From Lanius collurio (Eukaryota; Chordata; Aves; Passeriformes; Laniidae): 64,000 bases of DNA. Below, piece after piece: positions 46,901 through 60,429 of this stretch. Position 1 is the first letter of the stretch. The number at the start of each line of letters is the position of its first letter. The position numbers were made by a program, and so were the translations under genes. Below the pieces are notes generated by a model, which ran no database searches, was not told where the DNA came from, and saw only the letters and a program-made list of their open reading frames with translations. The DNA lies in NCBI GenBank assembly GCA_020086605.1, contig JACBWW010000003.1:3846989-3910988 (forward strand). The letters are read 5' to 3'.

Positions 46901-49900
46901 TCATTACAAGACATGGAATTTCCAGAGATTTTTGCAGGGAAAATCATAAGCAGCTACCGTGAAGTATTATATTTTAAAAGGGAATGAAGTACATATTTCA
47001 GATTAGTATGAAAATTCTAGGTTTAATAAAGGTAACAATATTTAGAAAACTGACTTATAAAGAGGGGCAAATAAGGAGAGATTTTGATTTTTTGTCTTTT
47101 TATTTGCTGTAAAAGCTGATAATGATCGTTCACAATAATGATGACATTCTTGACAGCACTTGAGTATGTTTATATCTTAAATCCTGATCTTTTCCTTACT
47201 TTTGTAGCCAGACAAGGAGTTGAACCATAAATTTATTAACGAACATAAAATTCAGAATTATTACCATTTCAGAGGACTCAAAATAAACCCATCCTCTCTC
47301 TTCCTTAAATTCTTATTTAAAAAAAAATAATTTAAATAAAAGTCAGAAGAAATGGTGCTTTAAAATGCAAAGAAAGGAGCCCTTTACTTGTATTGTTTTT
47401 TCATCACATTTCACTTTTGAACAAAGGCCCTCGAGAAGAAGAGGGTAGGGAGTGCAGGGTTATGGATGTCTGTGGCCTGTGAACTAAGGAAGAGGCTGAA
47501 GGGACTAGAAGAAGCATTGGTGTCAAGACAGAAAGGAAAACTTACAGGGAAGACTGAGAAATACACAATGAAGCTTTGTTGCTTTCAAGTCAATGAAGTA
47601 ATCTAACAGCTTTCAACAGTTACGTATCTTGCATAAAACAGGAGCTCAGCACATCCGGCTTTCTCGTAGTCCTAAACCTCAGCCTTACTGGCAGGGAAAG
47701 CTGTCTCAGCTGCTATGATCTCTCCTGCTGGAAGAGGTTGCAAAATGGTTGCACAATTGTAAAACAGGGAATTAGCAAAGGTGTTGCTTATGACTGGAGA
47801 AAAGTTACTAAATAATAGCATTTTCTTTGGTATATATTGGGTTTTGCAGTGAGAACAACACAGCTTCAATGTCATCAAAGTTTGGAAGCTTAACAAACCA
47901 GCTTGGTAGTTGAGCAAAGAGGTAGCTGAAGGAGATGAGTGCATGCAAACAGTTGAATGATGAGGAGAACTATAATGAAAGAAGCTCAATACAATATCTA
48001 CCAGACTTCAATGAGGACCTTGTAGAATAGAAGAGAATTTGTAACACTGAGCCATGCAGGCACAGACAGGTTAACAGAGGGAGAGCAATTGTTTGGGTAA
48101 TTGTGGTAGCACTTGGCTAAATCTCACAAATCTTCTGTTATTTTTTTTTTTTAAATTTTATTTTGCCTTGGTGGATGAGCTGCAGCCTGGTCTTTTTCAA
48201 AGCTCTCATGAATGGCTGTGTTCCTTGTTCTCTTAGCAGATAATTAATTACAGTGACTACGATGATTATGCTTTTCTCTGTCTCCAGTACCATATTCCAG
48301 CCAAGTGTTATCCCATGCTCTCATAATTCCTGTGCAAGCCTAGGAGGAAAGTAGCTGTGTAATAGCGGGATTTTAGGTTCCCACCTAGTGAAGAAATCAG
48401 CAAATTTCTATTGGAGTCACCATTGGTATAATTGCAACAGTTTAGGTAATGGTTTTGGGAATGAGAAAATAATCAATAAAAGTACACATTCTGATGATAA
48501 TACACACAGAAACTTATGTAAATGCTAATAAAAGTGTCTGACCACCATCAGTCTGGTATATAACTCCTTAAACTTGGAGACTTCTCATTAACTTACCTGC
48601 TGGAAATTACCACACCAGGTAACAGAAGAATATTCTATGTTTTGGAGAGATTTTTATAAATTCTCATGGAAACATACTTAATACTATATTTTCAAAGTTG
48701 TAATGACTTCTAGAGAAAAAAAAATCTATAAAAATGTGTTTTTAAAAACTTGGAAATGAAGCATGTAGAATATTTAGTGGTGTAAATCATGCCAATAGAG
48801 TGTGTGCGAGTTTCACTCACTCTGCAAGTACCCATAAGTTTTCCATTGGTGTCCACTCAGTTGACTGAAGTGAAATTTACAAAAAATGCTCAAAATTGGT
48901 CATATACAAGTCACTTCCTTTGGTATTAATGGTGTTTTTGGGTATCTGAGAAGCAAAAACATTTGGAAAAGGTACATGCAAGGTACAGCAGTGCTTGAAT
49001 TCAACACATATGCAAACACAGAATCAATTCAGCTATTTAAGTAAGAACATGACATACAGTTAATATGACTTCAGAGGGGAAATGTAAATAGGCTTAAGAG
49101 ATGAAAAGCAGTAAGGAATGGAAATTGGAGGCCTGTGCTGGATACAGTAGGACTCAATAAGGAAAGAGGTTTCCATGTGAGCAGTAGGAAATGGTTAATC
49201 TGCTGAAGTTATGACACTTCCAAAAGTCTGCACTCCTATCTCATCATGTAATATATCCTCTGAGATGTACCATACCAACACAAGTATTTCAGTGTGCCAA
49301 AAATTAGCTTGGTGTGGACTAATTCCCTCACCTACATCCCCGTGAAGCTTTAGAAAGAAGCACTTATAGAACTGGTATGTGAACTGCCCTGATGAAGTAT
49401 TTAAGATAATTTTACAAAGCAGTTGGAAGCATGCTCTGTCCTGAGGGCATCAGATCTTATGTGGCAGTGCTCACATAATTATACTAAGATGGATTGCCAT
49501 ATTCACTCCCTGGGCCTCTGCCTGGAATAAATCCCACATCCAGCTAGAGAAAGAAAAAAGCGACTTGCAGGACTGGCATGAATCTTATTACATCCCAGAA
49601 CTCTAAAGAGAGACCCAAACCTTTTCAATCACTGATTTCTTTTAAGTGTCACTCAATTCTAGCCTCATCAGAAAATACGAGGGATACCCACATTAAAAAA
49701 AAAAATGTAGCTAAGATATTACTTTTGAGTTGAGCTGTCCCCTGAAACTACCTGTCCCACATCTCTGGTATTCCTTAAATTGACTGGTTAGACTTAAATT
49801 AATGACATCACATCTATAATTCTGTGACTTTTTCTCAATGTTAGGTACTGCTGCATTTTCTGAGGCTGAGGTTTCTGGATTTACACCCTACTCCACAAAT

Positions 49901-52900
49901 TATCACCAAAGCTTTGGTGACAATGGCAAAGATACATTGCATAGTTACTGAATAAGTATGGATTCAAAGCCAGATACAGGTATGAGATCCTTGCAAAAAA
50001 AAAAAAAAGGTATCTTTTGCATGCTTAAGAGACAGAAAGCCTTTGCAGTTTACAGATAAAAAGCCATACTAATTTAAACTATATTTCTGAACAACCACAG
50101 AATTCAAATTAATGTCTCTCAGAATGTATAGAGATGGAATGTACAGGACAACACTCAGGTTGTAACTTGAGTTTACTCTTCAGCACACAGGAATTGTCAG
50201 AACCTGGGTCCTGGCTGGTGTTCCAAGAAAAGAGGCCAAAGACTAAACAGGACTGAGAACAGATTCTTTGTTCACTGTAAATAGACAGGGTGCAGGCTGC
50301 TGAAGCAGTTTAAGGTTGCTGATGATAATCAGCATTGTCATGCTCAAAGAATGAAAGAGTCACTTAATTCTCCAGGTATGCCAAGCACCTTTGACAGTTC
50401 CACTGGAGCTGGATGCATTGTGAAGAACAGCTGCACCAAATGCAGGCACACTTCTGGATGGATCTGTTCATTCAACTGTGAAGAAAAGTCTATGAGAAAG
50501 AAGACCAAGACATTAATAAATCTATATTTCTACCCATATTTTAAATTGTGAAAATTTAGACTTTGCATAATTTTAGAAATTTCTCCTTTTAAAAACTCTT
50601 TGCCTTCTGCTATGATGGAAGTTATTTAGAGAATTTTTAGTGTATTTGCCTCCAGTTCTACTTTTCTAACAGTAAAAAATAGACTATTTGTGTTATGCAG
50701 AATTTTTACTGTTCCTTTATTATATTTTTAAAAGTGACTAAAACCTTCTTCTAAAAGACTAAAGCCTAAAGGTCTTCTTGAAAACATTAACACTATCTGT
50801 GGAACATATTTAAGATAAAAAGATCATATTAAATGTATTTCTACTGTGAAATAATACTGTAAAGAAGAAAGAAGAATAATATTTTCTAAAAATAGAAGCC
50901 TTACAAAAATATTATCTCTGTCCTCATTTTACTTTCTCAGCAAAAACTATATCCCACCTACAACCAGTATTCTCCCCTCATCTTTCAAAAAAGCCTTTTA
51001 TATCTGAACAGCCATGAAAAGTGACTAGGAAAGACATATTTCTCAGTTGTAGTACATCAATTTGTTCCTATTTTGAAACTGATGAAAGCACGATCGGTCT
51101 TGTCTGTGCATATTTGTCTGTTTCGGCACCCCTCTCTCAAAGAGGGTGGATCTGGCTCCTGCCTCTGTGGTGCAGGTCCTACAGTGTGGTGCTGTCTGAT
51201 GGGGCAGACTCGGAGAGCCTGGCAAAGTCATCACTCCACTGGGTAGAGCTGTTGCATTTTTGCTGAAAAGTGCAGCGCTGTGGAAGAATATTCATTTGTG
51301 TCCTTTCTAAGCAGTAGTACTAATTGGTCTGTGAGGGGTGTAACACTCAGATCCGCAGATCTTCTGCTCAGTCAGAACATCACATTGCACTGAATCACAC
51401 TGCTCAGCTTTCCTGCTTCAGCAAGAGCTTCCTTCAGATAGGAACCCAAGACTAGAGGACTTATGCTGGACTTGCAAATATCAGATGTAAAATCAAATTA
51501 GCTGGTGAACTGCTGTCAGGGTGCCTTCCCTTCATATGTTGTGGATACTACCATTGCCAAAACCTGGCTGATATACTTCTCTTGCAGGTTTCCCATGAAG
51601 AAAAACTACTTGTACAATTCTATAAGCATTGTGTAGCTGTAGTAGCCACAGAGCAAACTTTGTGATCCAATTACAATTTAACTTATTCTAACACTTAGCA
51701 GATGGCAAAATGTAACAATATCTCAATATATCTGAATCAATCCATTCTCTGTTTTTGACTGATCAATATCATTCAAAATTCAATTCAACACAGGCCAAAT
51801 TCTGGCCATGTATGCATGACAACCAAAGGCTCATTGGCAGTGAACAATTTTACTTTCCTCTCTTTTTTTGCTTGACATTTTCCTCAGACATCTTTCATCC
51901 ACCTTTCCATTTCACCACTGGGTTTCATATTTCTCAGAAAAAAACCAAACAGATCCATACTTTTTTACACATATTCCAAACTACAGACTATTAGCCTCAA
52001 GGGAGATCTTATGCCTTTCCTTCCTTGAACCAGTTTAAACATGGTGAAAGCATTCCTGTTGTGGCCTTTTTCTGTCATACTGATCTGCTCTTGAACGTTT
52101 CTGGCTATTTTGTCATGGGAAATTGCAGTACTCACTTTGAAAAATTAAGAAGTCAGGAGATAAACACAGAGAAAATATCAACTACAAAGTCACTAAGTTC
52201 CAACAGCAAGATGATGAAGCATATCAGAAAAATCTTTGATCAAACTAAAAATAATGAGCAAAACTAAGTAAAAACAATAAAAATAAGAACTTACTTGGAA
52301 AGTGATTGTTAAGTGACTTTCAATGTAAAAATTTTGTTTACAAATATTGAATATTTAATCAGGAAATATTATTCTGCTGATATGAAAGAATTTATTATGA
52401 ATTAGTATAATATGAATTTTTTATCATTTCAATGTATTGAGCAAACCAAACTGATTTTCATATTAGCATTGTATCTGTCCGTGATAGAATATCCACATCT
52501 CAAAGAAATTATGTTGGCCACTCATGCTCCAGAAGCTCTTCTCCTTCAGAGGCAAAGCTTCTTGGTGGGCCCCTGTCTGGCATGTTGGTAATGGCATTCG
52601 GTGTGGAAAGAGTTGGAAGAGCAGAGAGCAGTGGGAACCCGGCAGCTCTGAACTACAGCCCAGAGTGAAGTGCAGGAGGGATCTAACAAACTGAAATGAA
52701 AACATTTTGACTTTATGATGTTTCAATGCTTTGTGTTAAAAAAAAAAGAAAAATAAAATATATATGTATATATATAAAATTCAATATTTCTTTAATAAAA
52801 TTAGGCATGGTTCCTCACTCTGTATTTCTTGGTGTTTTAAGGTGAAGATTGAAATTCTTTGGCAGAAATTCTGAAATTTTGACCCCTGTTTAACTTCATT

Positions 52901-53879
52901 TGTGATCAAAAAGAAAAAAGAGAAAAGGAACTTAAGTTTTTTATGACTAGGAGAAAAATTGATCTTTTCCCTCATCATATTCCTCTGTTATGTAATTCTT
53001 GAAATAAAAACTTCTTCTGGAAAACAAGACTGATTTAGATTAAATGTCTTCCTCTACAGCTGACTGACAAAATCCACTAGACATTGAACATATTTCTTAA
53101 GGACATGAACTTCAGCTGAAGTTACATATATAAATCTGAGGTAGTATACAGTTCAGTTCACAACATATGTGGAATATTTTCATAAATATATGTGATAAAT
53201 GAAAAGTAAGGTCAATCCGAAGATGTAATAATAGCAGAAATTGAAAAAAAAAATAGAATTCTTCTTCATACAGCATATCATTTCTTGCCATCCACACCCT
53301 TGAAAATTACTTTTAAGAAATTCTTGAGATATTGACTTTCAAAAGCAACTATTGTTTCTCTGTAGTCTTATCCCTTTCTAATTCATGTTTTTCTGCTCAC
53401 AAAGTAGGACCAAGAAGTCATGAAATAATAAAAGCTTTACTTTTTATATCGTTAATATTTCTATCTTTCTAAGTTGTGGGCCAGGTTTTGTTAGAAAATA
53501 ACAGAGTGAAATGTTTAGCAGCAATTAATGGTTACACCCTTGCTTAGTTGCAAAAGAACCTGTTATACTTTTCGTCCACATTAATGTATTCTTTATAGCA
53601 GTGGTGTGACCTTTGCCAAGAAAAAAAAATGCTGAGTCCTATACAACTAGTAACTGATGAGAAAGTGGAATCTTTCGTTCTGCCAATTACAGACAGTAAT
53701 TGCCATGTAATGAAGTTAATGTTTTGTAGAATTTACAACCTGATATTAATGGTGTTTCTTTTCCACCCTCTCTTATCCAACTTAATTTTTGCCCAGCTTT
53801 TCACAACAAAAGAAACAGGACAATGTGTGAAGGCTCATTAATTCTATTTAGTTTTGATTTTTTTTTTTCTCCCTTCTCT
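43936..53879. other. Long AT-rich intergenic stretch
   Basis: Across nearly 10 kb I found no exon, RNA gene or recognised repeat family. The open frames are short and without protein character. Minor items are poly-A runs near 49698 and 49996, a TA-rich tract at 52738-52790 and a GC-richer patch at 51,080-51,290. This is gene-desert texture. Confidence 0.45.
52738..52790. repeat. A-rich and TA microsatellite
   Basis: A poly-A run passes into (TATATG)/(TA)n over about 50 bases. Confidence 0.85.
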
Positions 53880-54570
53880 TCTCCCCGCCTCCTGGAGGTG
53901 AAAAAAGAGCCATGCCATCAGGCCTTTACGTAAACTCTGGTTCATGTAAGGGTGAAAGTTACAGCCTCCACACAGCAGCTTGCACCATATAAATGCTCCC
54001 CTTTCAATTTCAGCTCGGGCCGTTTAATGGCCATGCCGTTTTATTGCCTTCTTGATCACCAATTACACCACCAAGAACAATGAGCCCAACACTTAAATGA
54101 GGAGGCCTCAAATTTGCCTTCATTTGCCAACGTGTTTCATAGCAACACTTTCTTTGAAAGCGCAGATCGCCTAATTACGAGGATGAAGATGGATCAGAGT
54201 TTGAAAAAGGCTCTCAGCACCAGAACAATATGCTAACCTAACTGTACGCCCTGTACTCCTACTGTATTATTGTGACCCCAAGCTGCCCTTCTAGCACTCT
54301 GCCTGACCTCCTGCCTCCAAGAGGAAGCCGTGCCTGCCCTCCCTATCTCCAGAGTGTCACTGCAGAATTTGGGAGGGTGCCACTGAGACTGGTGACAATG
54401 GAATCTAGGAAAAATAAATCATAAGACAGAAACTAGACAAATTGAGGAACCACAGGATACCAAAAGCATTTCCACGTTATTTTGTTTTGCCGCTAATGGC
54501 TGAAACGAATAAATCAGGACGAGTTAACTCCAGTGTGCTTCCCAGGGCAAATGCTAAGTGCTTCACTTTC
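53880..54570. promoter_or_regulatory. Strong candidate conserved noncoding element / enhancer
   Basis: This block differs from everything around it. I count about 15 CpGs in 690 bases by eye, against very few in the flanks, with no long open frame and no repeat match. Binding-site-like words cluster between 53,920 and 54,240. They are a palindromic TTTACGTAAA (53925-53934), TTTAATGG and CAATTACA and CTAATTACGAGG (homeodomain TAAT cores), AACAATG (54076-54082, SOX-like) and CTTTGAA (54152-54158, TCF/LEF-like). Further TAAT and CpG words continue to about 54,540. Dense TAAT sites plus retained CpGs in a gene desert are typical of vertebrate developmental enhancers. Target gene unknown. Confidence 0.5.
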
Positions 54571-57500
54571 TTTGTTAGGAACTAATAGCAGGGCTGAGGT
54601 ATTGTAGATGCTCACTATTCTACCAGGAATTTGAATGGACTCTTAATACACTGAAAATAAACACAATTGCAATATATGGTAAAAATAAAAAACTAAATGG
54701 AATAAAGTTCTACACCAGTTCAAAGACTAAAGTTATGGAAATTACAGATTTTTTTCCCTGTTTAAAAATATGTCTTAATAAGAATTTATTTTTCCTTATA
54801 TCTGCTTACATAAATCAGTCACCTTACTATTTTGATTTGGTTCCTTGCTGCAAAGTGCCACTAGGAAAAATGTTACTACCCCACCAGAATTAATCAGTGT
54901 GTTTACTACACACACTGTAACATCTCCCTCCAATTCTGGTGCTGCCTCATTCTGAGGGACATTCCACCAGGACTAATCCACTGAGGTAAAGTTAGATTAC
55001 AGACATTCATCCCCATGGAAATATTTATCAAACTACTTCTGGAACCATGCATAAGCATCAACACGGGTAGACTCAGGTTTTGTAATGATATATAAAGCTG
55101 ATGACTTTTCTTTTTCTGTTTCTTCAGGTTGCCAAATTTTTCTAACTGCAGTTAGTTCACATCTAACCATGTAACAATTTATGTATGTAGTTAACTTTAC
55201 ATTCTGTATGTAGTCCCCAGAAATATATAGTAGTAGCTAATAAGTATTTGCAGAATTGAGGCCTTTGTTGAAGAGTGAAAAAATGTGTGGGCTAATTGTT
55301 ACAAGAGAATTACGCAGTAATAAACACAATTAAACTTTTGCTGCAGGGAAAGAATCAAGATTCATTTTCAATTTTAACTTTCATGTTTATCTGCCAAGAC
55401 TTGAAATATGTAAACTTTACATTGTAATAGTGTAAGGCTTTGCATCTTGATTTTACATATGAAATAAAGCAGAAAATTCAAAGCTTATGGGCTTGGGTAG
55501 CTGAAAACTGTTCCATTTTCCCACTGTGCACTGTTACAAAGTGCAACACTCTCACAGTAAAACCAAGTTCTCTTCATATGGCTAAGTTTTCAGAAAAGGG
55601 AAAGCTATTCCAACCATAAAATACAGATAAATATAACACTTCTGTATTAGAAATTCTTTAGTAAAAAGGCTTACTGATTGCATTTAAAAAACCCACAAAA
55701 AATCCAGTAAAAGGGGTGCTCAGTGGATTCAGGCTGTAAACACTTAAAATTAGGTTATTGTTTGTATTTCTTCTGTGCATAAAAGTCCTACCCAAAATAT
55801 GGAAAAAAACAATGAAAACATTAAAAATTACACATCCACTTGGGGTTTATGACAGCATATAAAATAATATTTTTAATAAAAATTATGCTTTCACCTGCCC
55901 TCACTCATAAATACTTCAACAGATTTTCTAATACATTCTCAGAATTGACAAATAGCATGCAAAAAATTCAGGCACAAAAGATAAGCATATGAGCAATCAA
56001 AAAAAAAAAAAAAACAGTTTGGCAATTTGAAGGCCATTTATTGCAGTAAGTGCAAACAAATAGATATACATTACATAAATAATAATGTGGAAGGTAGAGG
56101 TGCAAGAGGAGAAAAGCATCTTTCAAAATGAAACTGAAACACAGACAATCATAAAATGTTGTAACTTCACTGAATCCAGACCATGAGAAGCTGACTATAG
56201 GGGAATCCCATGCTTCCAGCACAATGCAGACATCCAGAAAATGCTCTCACCAAACAATCTGGCTCCCATCACACTTACATAAAAAGAGAAAGCTACTGAA
56301 CCAAGATATCTTAAATGCAAAATCAAATTAGACCTAAATGAGATTTAAATGTCAAATAGCCTCTCTTAAACCACCCTGAATATGTTCTGAGTGTATGGAA
56401 ACATCTTGTTTTCATTTTTTTGTGAATTCCAATAGTAGAGCAATTAGGGTGAACAACAGTGCTAAGTAATGTGTTATTGTGATTCAGGGAGACTTCATGT
56501 CATCACAGGAATTTCAAAACACAGAGGTACCAGACAAACACAGCAGCTGTATTTTAGAGTCAGTTAATTACAAAACACTCAGAGTTTTTAAATTAACCTT
56601 TGTGATCTTATAATTGTGGGTTTAATGTAAACGTAAATGTGTTTTAAGTAAATATATGCATAAATATTTGAGACTTTGAAATCTACCAGGGGTAGGTTGT
56701 ACATCCAAGGCCAGTTCTGAGAAAAACAGTCCAGAAGGGGTTTTACTTTGGAAACTGCAGCAAGATAGCTGCCATGAGCTAAAAGACACTCCAAAATGGA
56801 GTTTAAAACATTATTGTCAAGCCCAACTTTAATGCTTGCTGGTAAGAATAAATGCTTTGTCTTCTGAGTTTTTTTATTGCTTGGCTGATGAAAATGTAAG
56901 GACTTGCATCTCTAAGCAGAAGGCACAAACTCTCCTCATGATGTGTTTAGCTTCAGAAGTCAGTGCATTGAAATCCAAACTTGTTTGCCAGATATTTTAA
57001 TTTGTCTACAGCTGTCCTTGTGGGCAGGGTGGGGCAGATGAAAGCATCCTGATGCAGAACTCTTTCCCAAGCTACAGCTGGCAGGTTGGCTCAGACATCT
57101 GCAAGTGTCTGTGCACTGGAGTGTGTGGTTGAGCCAGAGAGGGAGGGAGAAAACAATATTGAAAAGACAAATGTTTAGAAATTATTTCACTTGTCTGGTA
57201 TGTAATTTGGTTTTGACTTACGAATATGTTGGGCTTTTCTATCTGTAGGAATTCATCAGAAGCAATACTTTGAGGGGAGGTTTTTATTTACCATCTTCCA
57301 GGCTGCATTGATACCCAATGGAACATGCCAATATTCAGCAGCTTCCCATCACAAAAGTGTTAGAGCAAAACATTTGCTCTTGTATGGTTGTGATTTTCTT
57401 GGCAGAGAAATTAAGAACCGTATGACAACTGACATAGTCTTTTCTTTCTTTCCATTTGCATTTTTCTCCTGAGAAAGAGGGCTACCTCAAAGTGCTGTCA

Positions 57501-57949
57501 TGGGAATTCATTTTGTTCTGTGTTACTCAACAAATCATTGTCTTATGAACTGGTGAGAAACCTCACATGGGTTCTGATCTTTGCTTTAAAAAGCATGTTT
57601 TTTAAAAAGCATGTATGGGGAGCATATGACTACAATGTCAAGGTAAAAGAAGTCTGAAAAGAGGCTCTTCAAAAAGTGGTCAGACTTCAGGACTTGAAGG
57701 ACAAAAATCAGTGGCTCAATATCTAACTGCAAGCACTGAGCAATACTGGACTGACCTTGTTCAGTTGCTTGAATGAAAAAATTACGATTAAACCAAAATT
57801 AAAATTGCAGATACTAAACTGGAGACAAGTAGGCATCAGTACCATTTTAGAACCAAAAAAATTAATATCAGCCCAGATGAAAGGCCATGGGATTACAATA
57901 GATATCAAACAGAACTGGAGTTAATAGTACACTCTCTTCACAAATGGTA
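54571..57949. other. AT-rich intergenic DNA
   Basis: No gene or repeat family was recognised. A poly-A run lies at 55999-56014. The last 200 bases might extend the CR1 copy that follows but are too worn to call. Confidence 0.4.
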
Positions 57950-58486
57950 TATGCCACTCCTGGAATACTGTGTTTAGTTTTGGCCAGACTAGTGCAAAAT
58001 AGGTGTTGAAAAACTTACAAGGTCCCAGTGGCAGGTTATCAAGACAAATGAGAGCATTAATAAGCCTGTGGTACAGACTACAAGGAGATACTGAGCAAAG
58101 CTTAATCCGGAATACAGGAGTCTAAGGGTGGGAATCTGTGAGCAGCCTAACCTGGATGAAGGACAGTTCTGTGGATAATGGAGCCAGGTGCTTTTCAGCA
58201 GTGACAAATGATATTACAGGGAGAAATGACCACATGTCATGGTTTGGGATGTTCAGACTGAATATTAGAAAAAAAATATACTCCCCTAAGACAGTAGAGT
58301 AAAACTAAAACAGAATGATCAGCAGAATGATACCCAAAGGCATAGTGGAATCTTCATCCTACAAAGTTCCCAAAACTTGGCTGGAAATTTGGTGACCTGA
58401 TCTAGTGTTGGCAGTATTCCTCCCTTCACGGGGACTAGATGATCTCCAGAGCTCCCTTCTAATCAGCACTTTTATGATTTTATGAA
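57950..58486 (+). mobile_element. Old diverged CR1 LINE, 3' half kilobase
   Basis: The order of CR1 landmarks is kept. CTGGAATACTGTGTTTAGTTTTGG (coding for the family's end-of-ORF2 segment) comes first, then GGAGCCAGGTGCTTTTCAGCAG, then GACTGAATATTAGAAAAAA. AACCTGATCTAGTG follows, then ACTAGATGATCTCCAGAG and a decayed TTATGATTTTATGA tail. Substitutions and gaps are heavy throughout, so it is older than the copy at 60.4 kb. Confidence 0.8.
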
Positions 58487-60429
58487 GAAGCCTGGTAGAA
58501 AAGCAAATGTAGAATAGTAAAGCAAATGTGCTGCATTGAAGAGGGGAAAAAGGGATTGAAGGGGAAAGATAAAACAGCACTGAAAAAGAGCTACTCTCTT
58601 CTTAAGCACAGAATGGGAAAGCTTTAATTACGTAGGACTGGTGCTGGAAAAGGGTTTGTACACAGAGTATTCACAGGGATAAGGGAAGGGAAGTCAATCT
58701 ACAGATGACAAGCAGGATGCAAGGGAGAGAACTGAGATTGCGGACCAACCTGAAGAATAGGCAGGTCCATATAAATAGGGAACGTCTCACTTGAAAGAAC
58801 TGACAGATATGCAACAAAAACGCCCACACACCAAAAATCACCACGCCACACACACCCCAAAAGGCTCTGCGCATGAACCTGAAAAGCATTCTGAAAACAG
58901 TCAGTGTGAAAGAAACTGCTGGTTAGCCTTTGGCTGTGTCACAGGAAAATTTTCACTGCAGTGCAGAAGGAATTACTAAACCAAGCAAAAGAAAATGCTT
59001 TAGTGGCGTTGTGTCATGATTTAGGAATACTTCTCAATTTAGTACTCCCAGTAAAAAGACCATGCACCACCCCCCATTCTGTCCCTCCAATGGAAGGCAC
59101 AAAAGACAGAGACCATGGGTTAAGAACAATTTGCTAGAAACAGCAATAAGACAGGAAAACAGAACAATAATAGAGGTAATAATTCAAAACATCCGTGGAT
59201 ACATTTGTGCTTTTCCTGGTGACAGGCTTGCTGTAATTCATAAGAATAATTTAAAAAAAGAAGTAGAATGAGAAGTAGGAATTATTAAGTGGTGTCTCTT
59301 CTTCTGGGCTTAGAGAACAAAACTTAAGTGAAGTAACATAAATGTGTGAACCAATGGATAGAGAGAAGGAAAACCATAAAGTATCAATATCCATGAGAAC
59401 ATAAATTTCACAAAATCAGTGAAAAGTCTATTCTTTTCACTGGGAAACAGAGCCAGTATTCTGATCAAATAGCAAGTAGATGAGTCAGAAAAACAGAAAA
59501 TCCTAAACTACCAGAGCAAGAAACATAATATTGACTAACTGAATCTAAAAGTACTGCAATAAAGCTGGTAAGGCTGTATTTGGAGGAGTTAACCCACAAT
59601 TTTTGGAAGTCTAACAAGGTTAATAGTCCTGCCCATCATATAGAAGCTTAAATGGCAACTTCTGCAGAAATCTGGTAGGGTGATTGGAAATCTTTTGGAG
59701 AAAAGTAAAACTTACTTTCCTAAGCTTTTTAAGCTAATGAAAGAGTTAGCTGGCTTGAGTGTTACCTAGAAGCATAGAAAGAACAAAAAAGGAAGAAAGC
59801 TACCTAAATTAAAAGACAGTGTTGAGGTAAACTGAACTTTAAATTAAGACTTTGCTTTGTGTGTGTGAAATTAGATTTATAGTTTTAAAAGATACCAGGT
59901 TCTGAAACAATCTTCCAATAGTGGAGGATGCATTAAAAAATTAATAGCTTTTCAAATTGGAATTCAGAATGTTTGGAGCTTTATATCTGAGTTTAATATA
60001 TCCAGCACAAAAGACTGTAAATTATGATTCAGAAAGTTCTTTAATTCCTCCTTTACTTTATTCTTGTTTCATTATCATCATCTTTCAATGCCACAACCCT
60101 TCAACAAAGACAAGTATATGTTTCAGTTTGGGAACTTCTTTGTAGTTTTTATGGAAGCAAGGTAAGACCTAGAGCATTGATTATAGACAATGCCTTTACC
60201 AGAGACTTTGGTTCTTTTAGATGAATTAAGAACACCCATTAAGAAAAAGAAAGTAAATGCTGAAGTTTTATTGTTTTCATGTAGTCATTGATAAGGTTCT
60301 ATGAATGAAAACAACAGATATGGTGGAAACACATTTTACCTTAATCCTTGCCTTCCATGAAATGGTTTAATCATGACTTCCATTCTGAAGTAGGCTGTGA
60401 TATTCCTCATATATTATAAATTGTATCTT
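58487..60429. other. Intergenic DNA between two CR1 copies
   Basis: No gene or recognised repeat. The open frames at 58791-58979 and 59062-59271 have no protein family character. Confidence 0.4.

Noticed and set aside
58236..58260. A TGTCATGGTTTGGG sequence resembling the start of an avian LTR
   Set aside because: The following bases continue the old CR1 copy and no LTR body or CA end follows; a chance match.
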